A DNA stretch of 42,009 nucleotides from Lentisphaeria bacterium (GTDB lineage Bacteria; Verrucomicrobiota; Lentisphaeria; Victivallales; Victivallaceae). Where the stretch lies: contig JAFVZN010000078.1 in the NCBI GenBank assembly GCA_017508135.1, positions 1-42,009 of the forward strand. The letters run 5' to 3'. The notes below the pieces were generated by a model. The model did not search any database. It was given only the letters and a program-made list of their open reading frames with translations, and was not told the origin of the DNA. Shown one piece after another: positions 8,313 through 16,805 of this stretch (its first letter is position 1; each line of letters starts with the position of its first letter). The translations under genes and the position numbers were made by a program.

Positions 8313-9542
8313 ATGAGGAAATATTGCTTTTTTGTCTGGTTATTTGCGATGATCGCTCTGCTGTCTGTCAATGCGGAAACCGTTGCGCTTCCCAAAATAC
8401 ACTACGACGGAGTATTTCAGAAGCCGGAGGTCCCGTCCACCGGAAGTTGGAGCAAAATGCCCGCCGCCGGTTCCCCCCGTGTCCGCCGTACTCCGGGAAC
8501 ATTGGCAGCACGCCTTGCCGAAGATGGTGTGATCTTCACCTGGATGCCCTCTCCGGACAGTTCCCGTCTGCTTCAGGCGGCTGATCTGGTCGATGCCGCA
8601 ATAAGCGAAGATGATTCTCTGCTTATCATCGCTGAACGCATCGGCGGCAAGGGAAAGAACAACTCCACACGTTTCGTCTTTGTCGATCTTGTCAACGGTA
8701 ATATCTGCGGCGGGTTTGAACTGTCCCGGCGTCACATTACCGCCATCGGCATCATTCCCGGAATGCCGGATAAGATCATCGCCGTTCAGCGCGGACAGCA
8801 TGGCACTGGAATGAAAAACGCACTGCTGCTGATCGATTTGAAATCGAAAAAGGTCGGGGCGGAAATCGGTACTTTCGCCCGCCCGATAGTCACCTTTGCC
8901 TGTGATGGTGAAAAAATATGGTTCGCTTTGAAAAACTCCGATGAAATATTGAGCCATGATATCTCCAGTGATCTCATGCTGTTCCATCGCAGTCAGGTTT
9001 CCCGGAATGTGAAAAAACTCTTTTACCACCGCAACAGCAAATCGCTTGTGGCATGGGAGCAGGGGATGTGTGAATATTTTTCGTTGAAGCCGAATCTGCT
9101 TTTTCTGGAACACAAACTTGCGCTTCCGGGGAACTTCACTCCGGCATGGAGTGCCGTTGTTCCCGATATCGCCAACGGGGTGGTGGCGATATCCCCCGAA
9201 GGTAAAGGCGTATATTTTTCACCGTCAGGCCGCGCGGATCTGCCGGGGAAGCTGGATGCTTACGGTTGTATCCTGCCGGGAAATCAGATCATCACCGGCA
9301 GTTTTGAGCGGATGAAATTGGCTCATATCCAGCTCCCGGACGGCATTTTGAAGGGTTTTTATGCGCCCAACTCTCTGCGTCCGCACAACCGCAACAAGAC
9401 CCGTTTCCTTTTTGCCCGCAGGACGACGCCTGCTGAACTCATCCAGGTGGATGAACGGGGCAACGTATTTAAAATAACTCTGACCGGACGGCGCGGCCGC
9501 AAAGCGGTTCTGCTTCTGGTCGATAAACAAGGGATAAAATAG
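8313..9542 (+). CDS. secreted protein of unknown function, possibly beta-propeller
   Basis: Not recognised as a named family. From ATG 8313 (GGAGGT upstream) it is 409 aa, with a signal peptide MRKYCFFVWLFAMIALLSVNA and likely cleavage near residue 21. The mature part has repeated beta-strand patterns such as DLVDAAISEDDSLLIIAER, ALLLIDLKSKKVGAEIGTF and VVAISPEGKGVYFSP, spaced 40-60 residues apart. This is the look of a WD40/YVTN-like propeller, but the repeat count is uncertain. It is followed within 3 bp by fmdB-type, rsmA and nadA genes, probably in one transcript. That grouping gives no functional clue. An in-frame TTG at 8214 would extend it but would bury the signal peptide. Confidence 0.72.
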   Translation: MRKYCFFVWLFAMIALLSVNAETVALPKIHYDGVFQKPEVPSTGSWSKMPAAGSPRVRRTPGTLAARLAEDGVIFTWMPSPDSSRLLQAADLVDAAISEDDSLLIIAERIGGKGKNNSTRFVFVDLVNGNICGGFELSRRHITAIGIIPGMPDKIIAVQRGQHGTGMKNALLLIDLKSKKVGAEIGTFARPIVTFACDGEKIWFALKNSDEILSHDISSDLMLFHRSQVSRNVKKLFYHRNSKSLVAWEQGMCEYFSLKPNLLFLEHKLALPGNFTPAWSAVVPDIANGVVAISPEGKGVYFSPSGRADLPGKLDAYGCILPGNQIITGSFERMKLAHIQLPDGILKGFYAPNSLRPHNRNKTRFLFARRTTPAELIQVDERGNVFKITLTGRRGRKAVLLLVDKQGIK

Positions 9543-9544
9543 TT

Positions 9545-9775
9545 ATGCCGATCTTCCGTTACAAGTGTCAGGAGTGCAATGCTGAATTTGAACTCCTTCT
9601 GCCCCGCTTCGATTCTCCTGCCGAATGTCCGAAATGCGGTTCTGAGAAGTTGGAAAAAGCTCTCAACCGCGTCGGTGTCATCTCTTCCGCCCCCTCCGGC
9701 GGCGGCTGCGCCATGCGGAACGAATGTCCTTCCGGCGGCTGCTGCTGTGCCGGAAGCTGCGGCCACAAGCATTGA
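9545..9775 (+). CDS. FmdB-family zinc-ribbon protein with Cys-rich tail
   Basis: A 76-aa protein starting MPIFRYKCQECNAEF. The zinc ribbon has C8, C11, C28 and C31 (two CxxC pairs), as in the FmdB/regulatory zinc-ribbon family. The family role is poorly defined; it was named for a formamidase/amidase regulator. The C-terminal 22 residues carry six more cysteines (C55, C61, C66-68, C72) and H74, H76, a possible extra metal site. The start lies 3 bp after the upstream stop, so translation is probably coupled. Confidence 0.88.
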   Translation: MPIFRYKCQECNAEFELLLPRFDSPAECPKCGSEKLEKALNRVGVISSAPSGGGCAMRNECPSGGCCCAGSCGHKH

Positions 9776-9799
9776 TCCAACCGGGGAGTAACCTTGACC

Positions 9800-10648
9800 A
9801 TGAACAAAAAAGAGCTTGTTGCAGAACTGGAAAAACTCGGTATGCGCCCGGGCAGGGGGCTGGGACAGAACTTTCTGCTTGACGGCAATCTGCTGGATTG
9901 GATCGTCCGGGCGGCGGGGGTATCTGCCGGTGAAAAGATCCTGGAAGTCGGTCCCGGTTTCGGTGCGCTGACCTCCCGGCTCCTTGCCGCAGGTGTTGAA
10001 TTGACGGCAGTCGAATATGACCACCGCCTTGCCGATTACAACCGGGAGAAGTTTGCCGCCTTTCCCAACTTTCATCTGGTTGAAGCCGATGCCTGCCGGG
10101 TGGATTACGATGAACTTTTTCCGGCGGGAACGGTTTACCGTTCGGTCGCCAATCTGCCTTACGCCATAAGTTCGGTTTTCATCGCCAGACTTCTGGAGTG
10201 TACAAACCCGCCCCGGACGATGTTTTTCATGCTGCAAAAGGAGATGGGGGAACGCCTCGCCGCCCGCAGCGGAACCAAAGCCTACGGCGCGTTGTCGGTA
10301 CGGGTCCAGCTGGACTATGAGGTGAAGATCGAAAAGATCGTTCCGCCGGAGGTATTCTGCCCGCCGCCGGAGGTGGAATCGGCTCTGGTATCGTTTGCGT
10401 TGCGGGAGGAAAAGTTGTGCCGCGACGATGAAAAAAAACTGGTGTCGCGCGTCGTGCGTACCGCGTTCAACCAGCGGCGCAAACAGCTGGGTAAGGTTCT
10501 CGGTCAGATGTTCGGCAAAGCGGAGGTCGAAGCCGTATTCGCCAAGCTGAACATCCCCATGGAGATCCGCCCGGACAAGCTGGAAGTTGCCGATTTTGTG
10601 GCGATCGCCCGTGAATTGAACCTTATTAAAGGAGATGCTGATAAATGA
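9800..10648 (+). CDS. rsmA (ksgA): 16S rRNA (adenine1518/1519-N6)-dimethyltransferase
   Basis: A 282-aa KsgA/RsmA. The N-terminal RPGRGLGQNFLLD is a family hallmark. The SAM-binding motif I EVGPGFG is at 49-55, the acidic VEYD follows, and the catalytic NLPY motif is at 118-121. The C-terminal helical domain (FNQRRKQLGKVL) binds rRNA. It dimethylates two adjacent adenines near the 3' end of 16S rRNA during 30S assembly. I use ATG 9800; a TTG at 9794 would add two residues and sits closer to the GGGGAG. The stop overlaps the nadA start (ATGA). Confidence 0.96.
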   Translation: MNKKELVAELEKLGMRPGRGLGQNFLLDGNLLDWIVRAAGVSAGEKILEVGPGFGALTSRLLAAGVELTAVEYDHRLADYNREKFAAFPNFHLVEADACRVDYDELFPAGTVYRSVANLPYAISSVFIARLLECTNPPRTMFFMLQKEMGERLAARSGTKAYGALSVRVQLDYEVKIEKIVPPEVFCPPPEVESALVSFALREEKLCRDDEKKLVSRVVRTAFNQRRKQLGKVLGQMFGKAEVEAVFAKLNIPMEIRPDKLEVADFVAIARELNLIKGDADK

Positions 10649-11559
10649 ATGAACAAAATGCCCTGATCGAAAAAATATCCCGACTGCGCCGGGAGCGTAA
10701 CGCCATCATCCTCGCACATAACTATGTCTCTGCCGAAATCCAGGCGATCGCCGATTTTTGCGGCGATTCTCTGGAACTGAGCATCAAAGCCGCTGATACC
10801 GATGCCGATATGCTGATCGTCTGCGGTGTGCGTTTCATGGCGGAAACGGCGAAAATATTGTCTCCCCGCGCCACCGTGGTCATGGTTCGCTCCGATGCCG
10901 GATGTCCGATGGCGGATATGGTCGATCCCGATGAACTCAAAACTTACAAAGCCGCCCATCCGGATACCATTCTGGTTGCCTATGTCAATACCACCGCCGA
11001 AGTCAAGGCTCTGGTCGATATCTGCTGTACCAGCGGCAATGCGGAGAAAATCGTCTCCTCTCTCCCCGCAGATAAAGAGGTCATGTTCCTCCCCGACCGC
11101 AACCTCGGCAGCAACCTTGTCAACAAACTTCACCGCCCCATGCAGCTCTGGCACGGCTGTTGTCCGGTCCACGATGCCGTCACCGTGGAGATGATAACTG
11201 CGATGCGGGAAAAGTTCCCCAACGCACAGATACTCGTCCATCCGGAGTGCCGCCCGGAGGTGGTGAGTGCCGCCGATCAGGCTCTCAGCACCGGCGCGAT
11301 GCTCAATTATGTCACGGCATCTGAGCATGATGAATTTGTCGTCGGAACTGAAAGCGGCATCCTTTACCGGATGATGCAGGCGAACCCCGGGAAAAAGTTC
11401 CATTTGCTCCAGCCGGAGATCCTCTGCGCCGATATGAAGAAGCTCACCCTTGCCGATGTGGAACGCGCCTTGCGTACCGGCAAAGATGAAGTGATGCTCT
11501 CCGATGAAATAATCCGCGCTGCAGAGTCATCCATCCGCAAAATGCTGTCAGTCAAATAA
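10645..11559 (+). CDS. nadA: quinolinate synthase
   Basis: A 304-aa NadA of the compact type. Residues AHNYVSAEIQAIADFCGDS (24-42) form the first substrate-binding repeat. The three [4Fe-4S] ligands are C87 (SDAGCPMADM), C173 (HGCCPVHD) and C261 (EILCADMKKL), at the spacing seen in thermophile NadA structures. It condenses iminoaspartate with dihydroxyacetone phosphate to quinolinate in de novo NAD synthesis. The oxygen-sensitive cluster suits an anaerobe. It overlaps rsmA by 4 bp; nadB and nadC are not in the window. It is convergent with the AraC gene. Confidence 0.96.
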   Translation: MNEQNALIEKISRLRRERNAIILAHNYVSAEIQAIADFCGDSLELSIKAADTDADMLIVCGVRFMAETAKILSPRATVVMVRSDAGCPMADMVDPDELKTYKAAHPDTILVAYVNTTAEVKALVDICCTSGNAEKIVSSLPADKEVMFLPDRNLGSNLVNKLHRPMQLWHGCCPVHDAVTVEMITAMREKFPNAQILVHPECRPEVVSAADQALSTGAMLNYVTASEHDEFVVGTESGILYRMMQANPGKKFHLLQPEILCADMKKLTLADVERALRTGKDEVMLSDEIIRAAESSIRKMLSVK

Positions 11560-11598
11560 GCCCCCGAAACGGTCGCATTCATGGCAGTTGAGCCAATC

Positions 11599-12474
11599 TC
11601 AATCGAAGATGTCCAGTCTGTTCCGGTAGACCTGCGGCGTGGTTCCGTGGAACTTTTTAAATTCGGCGCAAAAGAAACTTACATTATTATACCCGCACTC
11701 CTCCGCTACCGCTTTGACCGAAAGCGTATTGCTCAACAGCAGCTGTACCGCATAATTCATCCGCTTGGAAATAAGATACTGTATCGGCGTACACCTCAAA
11801 TATTTGTGAAACAACCGGTTCAACGTCCTTTTCCCCACCTTGAAATGTGATGCCATACGTTCCAATGACAGATCCGGAGAATATATATCCAGATTTGACA
11901 GCAATTGTGTAAAAGAGTTATAAATATTTTTCTCCCGGCACTGCGATATCAATTCCGTAAACAGCGCGAACAGCGTATTGGGAATGAGAGATTCCGGAAA
12001 CGCTTCTCCGGATTTATCCTTCACGATCTCCGAGATGGTATCGAAAAATGCTTCCACTTGGGCTGGTTCCTGGCAATGTATCACATTCAACCCGTTCAAA
12101 CTGGTACGATTACACAAAATTGACACCAGTGGAGAATTGTTCATCATGATCTCTCTTTTCCTCAGCACTTCGTTCCCGGCGGCACTTTTGGAATATTTTT
12201 TCCCGGGATAAAGGATCAGTACATCTCCAGCTTTCAAGCGGAATGTTTCACCGTCGCAACTTACATGATACTCTCCGGAACAAACATATTCCAGTGCCCA
12301 GTAGACCATGGGATAAAATGGCGTTTTGAAACCGGGTTGAAAATCAGTTTCTTCATAGGCATAAAGCTCGATCATTGCCGAATTGTAGAACGGCATCTGG
12401 TTGACATTCAAATAAGCAACGTCAGAATAATCTTTTTCTTTCCGGACCCGCGTGGAGAATTGATAATTTTTCAT
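11599..12474 (-). CDS. AraC/XylS-family transcriptional regulator
   Basis: A 291-aa regulator. The N-terminal cupin-like sensing domain (about 20-170) includes YVCSGEYHVSCDGETFRLK and GDVLILYPGKKY. The C-terminal two-helix-turn-helix AraC domain occupies about 190-288, with LERMASHFKVGKRTLNRLF as HTH1 and VKAVAEECGYNNVSFFCAEF as HTH2. Such proteins usually bind a sugar or small molecule and activate adjacent genes. It is divergently transcribed from the oxidoreductase/pseudopilin/DUF4091/GH39 set with a 116-bp AT-rich intergenic region, so it very likely controls that set. No operator could be assigned with confidence. Confidence 0.93.
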   Translation of the reverse strand: MKNYQFSTRVRKEKDYSDVAYLNVNQMPFYNSAMIELYAYEETDFQPGFKTPFYPMVYWALEYVCSGEYHVSCDGETFRLKAGDVLILYPGKKYSKSAAGNEVLRKREIMMNNSPLVSILCNRTSLNGLNVIHCQEPAQVEAFFDTISEIVKDKSGEAFPESLIPNTLFALFTELISQCREKNIYNSFTQLLSNLDIYSPDLSLERMASHFKVGKRTLNRLFHKYLRCTPIQYLISKRMNYAVQLLLSNTLSVKAVAEECGYNNVSFFCAEFKKFHGTTPQVYRNRLDIFD

Positions 12475-12520
12475 GGCATGATTATGTTATTTTATGTCAA
12501 TATTCTATCATGTAATATAC

Positions 12521-12549
12521 TTGCTTTTGACCATGATTTCAAATATATT
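12521..12549 (+). promoter_or_regulatory. putative promoter of the AraC-adjacent operon
   Basis: TTGCTT (12521-12526) and TATATT (12544-12549) are 17 bp apart, 41 bp upstream of the start at 12591, in the AT-rich divergent region. An AraC-type activator would be expected to bind near or upstream of the -35. Confidence 0.5.
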
Positions 12550-12590
12550 ATTTCCATAAACATGAAAACTTTTCGAAAAAAGGTGATCTT

Positions 12591-13808
12591 ATGCTGAAAA
12601 TAGGAGTCGTCGGCTGCGGCTTGCAGGCTGCAACCATTGCCGGTTATCTTGATCTGTTCGGTGACAAATATGAAGTTGCCGCTGTGATGGATATAAACGA
12701 ATCCGGAGCCAGAGCCCGGCTGCTGGAAAAGAAGGTCAATGTCAGTGACAACTGCTGTTTCTTTGCGGACATCGACTCCTTTATCTCTGCCGGATTGCCT
12801 CTGGATGGCATCATCATCGGCACTTACTGCACCTCTCACACGGAGATCGCCTGTAAATTGGAACAGCTCCACATCCCGCTTTACCTGGAAAAACCGGTGG
12901 CAGTTTCTCTGGAACAGATCCAAGCTCTCGACTCCTGTTTCCGCAACTCTCCGACCCCGGTGCAGGTATCTCTTCCGATGCGTCTTGCTCCGCTGGCGGT
13001 CAGGGCCAAACAGATCATTGATTCCGGAAAGCTCGGAAGGATATTCCAAGTCACCGGATTTGAAGATACTGACGGCAACATCTATTTCACGACCTGGTTC
13101 CGGGATGCGGAAAAAACCGGCGGCATGTTTATGCAGAAAGCGGTACACGATATTGATTATCTGCTCTATTTAAGCGGCATCGAACCGGAAAGCGTCTGTG
13201 CCATGCGGGCTAAAGTGTGGCATACAGGAGATAAAGATTACGATTTGAGCTGTGACGTATGCCCGGATAAGCATACCTGCATCCACGGTCCGGAATTTTA
13301 TTTTGACCGAAAGGGATTGTTCAACTCCTTTGCCGAAGCGGAAAAATTTCATTCCGGGACCTATGCTCCGGACGGAACATTTTTACGCAAGCGGTTCTGT
13401 GCCATCTCCCGCGAGATTGCTATCGAAGATATCGGGGAGTGCATCATCAAGGGTAAAAACGGAGCGCATCTGGTATACACCCAGAATTTTATAGCTTCCC
13501 GTACCGCCTCCCGCCGTGGCGGAAGACTGGTCGGTGAATTCGGTTCTCTGGAAATGGACTTCAACCATGGGAAACTCACATTCTATTCGTCCATAAACAC
13601 TGAGGTGGAAAATTACACCGTTGACCCCGGAAAACTCAGCCACTACGGCGGAGACCGGGCGTTGGTGAAGAACTTTCTGCACACGATGAAAACCGGTGAA
13701 CGCAGTTCGACTGACCTTATCACCGGGCAGGGGATATTAAGTACACTGGTTTGTCTGTGCGCCCGGGAATCAGCTGACCGGGAAACATTTATGAAAATTT
13801 CACTGTAA
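12591..13808 (+). CDS. Gfo/Idh/MocA-family oxidoreductase with a Cys-rich insert
   Basis: A 405-aa NAD(P)-dependent oxidoreductase. The Rossmann motif [15 protein letters not shown] starts at residue 5, the EKP motif is at 100-102 (YLEKPVAV), and the catalytic-domain segment [14 protein letters not shown] has H186, D187 and D189. The family oxidises or reduces sugars and inositols. An insert at about 215-235 carries C221, C224 and C230 ([11 protein letters not shown]), which could bind a metal; it is not part of the standard fold. The protein is cytoplasmic. It is the first gene downstream of the AraC promoter region and 22 bp before the pseudopilin gene, so it probably processes a sugar released by the secreted enzymes. 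Confidence 0.9.
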   Translation: MLKIGVVGCGLQAATIAGYLDLFGDKYEVAAVMDINESGARARLLEKKVNVSDNCCFFADIDSFISAGLPLDGIIIGTYCTSHTEIACKLEQLHIPLYLEKPVAVSLEQIQALDSCFRNSPTPVQVSLPMRLAPLAVRAKQIIDSGKLGRIFQVTGFEDTDGNIYFTTWFRDAEKTGGMFMQKAVHDIDYLLYLSGIEPESVCAMRAKVWHTGDKDYDLSCDVCPDKHTCIHGPEFYFDRKGLFNSFAEAEKFHSGTYAPDGTFLRKRFCAISREIAIEDIGECIIKGKNGAHLVYTQNFIASRTASRRGGRLVGEFGSLEMDFNHGKLTFYSSINTEVENYTVDPGKLSHYGGDRALVKNFLHTMKTGERSSTDLITGQGILSTLVCLCARESADRETFMKISL

Positions 13809-13830
13809 GATCAACAAGGGAGAATGTGGT

Positions 13831-14604
13831 ATGAGAAAGTCGTCAGAGCATCGCCGTAAAGTCCAGGAGCAGCAAAATACCCCGCTTTTCTTGAAAAAGG
13901 GAGAGGGGTGCGGGGAGAGGGGAAAAACCTCTTTTCCCGTGAAAAGAAGTTTTTCCCCTTTCCCCGCAAGCCGTTTCACTTTGATCGAATTGCTGGTTGT
14001 CATCGCCATCATCGCTATACTGGCGGCGTTGCTTTTACCGGCGTTACAGAGTGCGCGGGCGCGGGGGCGGACTGCTTCCTGTCTCAGCAATTTGAAGCAG
14101 ATAAATCATGCAACAGTTTCCTACACTGATTCTTACGACGGATATTATCCTTACTACAAAAATGCGAATGATACTTCACACAAAAAAGTTATCAAACACA
14201 TGGGTCTGGTATATGACAGCAACTATGCAAAAAACACTCCTGTGTTTCATTGTCCGTCCAACAGTGCCGACCGGCAGGTCTGGGGCAGCTACGGAGCGCA
14301 CTTCGAATTGAAAGCCGGCTTGAAAGCCTCCCAGATAACCAATCCGCAACTGGTTTTATGGGCCGATGCCGAAAGCTGGCGCGTAAGCAGTTACGATATG
14401 ACATACAGCAACAGTGCCAAAGAGAGGAAACTGCGTTACCGCCACGGCAGACGTCAGGCGACATCGGACATCAAAACCGCTTCCGATTCGATCAACTACA
14501 CCAGTTGGGACGGACGTGCCGTCAACACCAGAGAGGTCATATCGCGGACTTACGGCGAAAGAAATTCTGCTGAGATGAAAAAATATTGGGCAACGAAAAA
14601 GTAA
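13831..14604 (+). CDS. prepilin-type (type II pseudopilin-like) secreted protein with repeat-derived leader
   Basis: A 257-aa protein whose class III signal sequence [18 protein letters not shown] spans residues 49-66 and includes the essential Glu at +5. After the hydrophobic helix, [24 protein letters not shown] is typical of the many pseudopilin-like proteins of Lentisphaerota and Planctomycetota. The leader is unusually long (48 residues) and largely encoded by a palindromic repeat (13866-13967) also found between genes elsewhere in this window. The residue before the Phe is Arg rather than the usual Gly, so cleavage by prepilin peptidase is uncertain. The RBS AAGGGAG precedes the ATG. 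The neighbours are a regulator, an oxidoreductase and two secreted glycan-acting proteins. A surface or substrate-binding role is inferred. Confidence 0.88.
   Translation: MRKSSEHRRKVQEQQNTPLFLKKGEGCGERGKTSFPVKRSFSPFPASRFTLIELLVVIAIIAILAALLLPALQSARARGRTASCLSNLKQINHATVSYTDSYDGYYPYYKNANDTSHKKVIKHMGLVYDSNYAKNTPVFHCPSNSADRQVWGSYGAHFELKAGLKASQITNPQLVLWADAESWRVSSYDMTYSNSAKERKLRYRHGRRQATSDIKTASDSINYTSWDGRAVNTREVISRTYGERNSAEMKKYWATKK
13866..13967 (+). repeat. copy of dispersed palindromic repeat A inside the pseudopilin leader
   Basis: The segment begins GGAGCAGCAAAATACC, comparable with GGGAGCAAAAAATACT in the intergenic copies. It ends in an inverted repeat with 27-bp arms (13910-13936 and 13941-13967, loop CCGT) differing at only two positions. 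The loop-proximal half CTCTTTTC...GAAAAGA is the same as in the other copies. It encodes [13 protein letters not shown], matching PSFPVKRGFPLP of the intergenic copies in the same frame. Confidence 0.8.
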
Positions 14605-14631
14605 TAAAGTTTACGGGGGGAGAGTGACACC

Positions 14632-16788
14632 ATGCGGAGAATCATACTTTCAGGTCTTTTGTTCTGCCTTCTGATATGGCGGACATCCGGTGCCGATATC
14701 GCAGTACCGGTTTTATATCAGGCAAAAGATATTCCGGCAGACAAACACCGCATCGTCGGTTTGGGAATGTATCAGGATGACGACAAGTATGTCTGGGCAG
14801 TACAAATATCGGGTCTGGATGCAGCGCGGAAAAAACAGAACTTCGGCGCGGGATTGTACTTCAACTCCGATAATAACAAAAAAACCGGCCGGTTCGCCGG
14901 GAAAAGCGGCTGGGATTTCCAGATCAACATCAAGCGCAGCTCCATCAGTGTCATCCGGTGGCTGCCGGGGAACAAACCGGAGTTCATGCCGCTTTATGTG
15001 GACGATTATCTGGTGGAAACTGCCGGCGATGTGATGTACATCGCCCTGCGGAAAGCGGCGGTAAAAAGCATGGTGTTCACGGATAAATTTGTCTTCCGCT
15101 GTCTTGCATCAGCGGTAAAAACGCCGATGGGCGATATTTCGCGGCAGCTCGATGTGAGAAAGAGTTACGGTACGTTCCAGCCGGTGTTCAAATTTTTCCG
15201 CTTTGAACGGGAAAACAATATGCACAGGAAAAAAGCGGAAGCGGTGCTGATACCGCGCAGTGACGGGGTGAAGGTGTGGAACACTTACGGGGAACGTTAC
15301 GAAGAAATGGAAGCCATGCCGCAACCGTCTGAAACAGCAAACGCGCTGAAAACATCTGCGGCACGGGGCGAAAGTGAAGTATTTTTCTTTGCACTGACCA
15401 CCGGCAAACCGGTACAGAGCCTCGAAGTTACCCCCACTGCTCTTGTCGATGATAAGGGAAACCACATCCCGACGGCAAACATGTTCGTCCGGTATATCGG
15501 CTTTACCGGAACATTGCGTGAGGAATATTTTACCGACGTCCTCTATCCGTCATTTGTCAAAAGCAATTCGCTGAACAGCTTTGTCGCGCTGCGGGTGAAT
15601 ACTCCGCGCAATATTCCCGCCGGCATCTATCGCGGCAGTGCCAAAATCAAACTCGACGGCAAAGATATCGCACCTGTGCCGCTGGAGTTTGAAGTTTACG
15701 ATTTCGACCTGCCGGAACAGCCGTTTTTTTCCACCGCCTACTGCATCAAGCCGGGGCATATCAAAAAACATTTTACCAAAATCTCCGCCGCCGGGATGCA
15801 CGCGGAATATGCCACGCAGCAGAAAATCGCGCGGGAATACCGTTTCAGTCCGCGCCTGCTCAACGCGCCGCGCCCGGTCCGGTGGCAAGGAAATGAACCG
15901 GTCATCGACTGGCGAAAATTTGATGCCGCAGCGGATATGTATTTCAACAAGCACAAGTTCACCTGTTTTCAGGATTCATTTTTCCAAATGGGTTCCCATG
16001 ACAAATTCAATACCCGCATCACCGGAAACATGAAGTTCGGTACTCCGGATTTCGAACCCAGATTCGGAATGATGGTGAAGAAAGTTCATGACCACTACCG
16101 GAAACTGGGAATATTGGACAAAACGTTGTTCATTTTCTGGGACGAGCCGTACCGCAGTGTTTATCCGGCAATAAAACGCGGTATCGCAAGCGCACGCAAG
16201 TATGTTCCCGATTTGCAGGCGGGGGTTTTTATCGACCATATTGCCCCGGAACTTGAAGACGATATCGACATCTGGCTGGGAAAATTCAATGTTGCCGCCC
16301 AGCTGCGGCTGAACCCCGAAGGCAACAGCAAAAAAGTGTGGACCTACAATAATACCGGAATGAGTTCATTCCGCACATCTGCTGCCATTCCCCGGCTCTA
16401 TTACTGGCTGGCGCACAAATACAACATCAACGGTTATCTCTACTCCGAAATCAACGTTTACAACGACTATGCCGGAATGAAGCGGCAGGATATTCCTTAT
16501 AACAAATGGGTTAATCACAGTTGGTTTTATCCCGGGAAAAAGCCGGGGGAAACGATGGCATCACTCAGGATGGAACTCGCCCGCGACGGACTTGATGATT
16601 ATGACTATCTGACGATATACCATCAACTTTCCAAAGGTAAAGAGCTGCCGGCAGAGATCAGAAATATGATGCCGGTATTGACCAAAAATGGCGGCATCGG
16701 ATTCAAAGTCAACAGCAATAAAGCGATGCAGAAATTCCGCGATCAAATAGCAAGAGAAATCGTAAAATTGAAACGCAAAGCAAAATAA
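14632..16788 (+). CDS. secreted DUF4091-domain protein (putative glycoside hydrolase-like)
   Basis: A 718-aa protein with a signal peptide (MRRIILSGLLFCLLIWRTSGA). An N-terminal region of about 200 residues has beta-sandwich character, suggesting a carbohydrate-binding or CBM9-like domain. The middle contains a second beta domain ending in PLEFEVYDFDLPE, and a TIM-barrel-like part follows with FIFWDEPYRSVYPAIKRG. The C-terminus has RDGLDDYDYLTIYHQLSKG, a DUF4091 hallmark. DUF4091 proteins are associated with glycan use, but few have known activity. The Asp/Glu pair in WDEP is a candidate for catalysis. It sits between the pseudopilin and the GH39-like gene with short gaps and is probably co-expressed with both. 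Confidence 0.83.
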   Translation: MRRIILSGLLFCLLIWRTSGADIAVPVLYQAKDIPADKHRIVGLGMYQDDDKYVWAVQISGLDAARKKQNFGAGLYFNSDNNKKTGRFAGKSGWDFQINIKRSSISVIRWLPGNKPEFMPLYVDDYLVETAGDVMYIALRKAAVKSMVFTDKFVFRCLASAVKTPMGDISRQLDVRKSYGTFQPVFKFFRFERENNMHRKKAEAVLIPRSDGVKVWNTYGERYEEMEAMPQPSETANALKTSAARGESEVFFFALTTGKPVQSLEVTPTALVDDKGNHIPTANMFVRYIGFTGTLREEYFTDVLYPSFVKSNSLNSFVALRVNTPRNIPAGIYRGSAKIKLDGKDIAPVPLEFEVYDFDLPEQPFFSTAYCIKPGHIKKHFTKISAAGMHAEYATQQKIAREYRFSPRLLNAPRPVRWQGNEPVIDWRKFDAAADMYFNKHKFTCFQDSFFQMGSHDKFNTRITGNMKFGTPDFEPRFGMMVKKVHDHYRKLGILDKTLFIFWDEPYRSVYPAIKRGIASARKYVPDLQAGVFIDHIAPELEDDIDIWLGKFNVAAQLRLNPEGNSKKVWTYNNTGMSSFRTSAAIPRLYYWLAHKYNINGYLYSEINVYNDYAGMKRQDIPYNKWVNHSWFYPGKKPGETMASLRMELARDGLDDYDYLTIYHQLSKGKELPAEIRNMMPVLTKNGGIGFKVNSNKAMQKFRDQIAREIVKLKRKAK

Positions 16789-16805
16789 CGAGGAGCAGAC
16801 AACAA

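Noticed and set aside
11560-11598. Terminator between nadA and the AraC gene
   Set aside because: Only a 5-bp stem (TTGAG/CTCAA) and no T-run.
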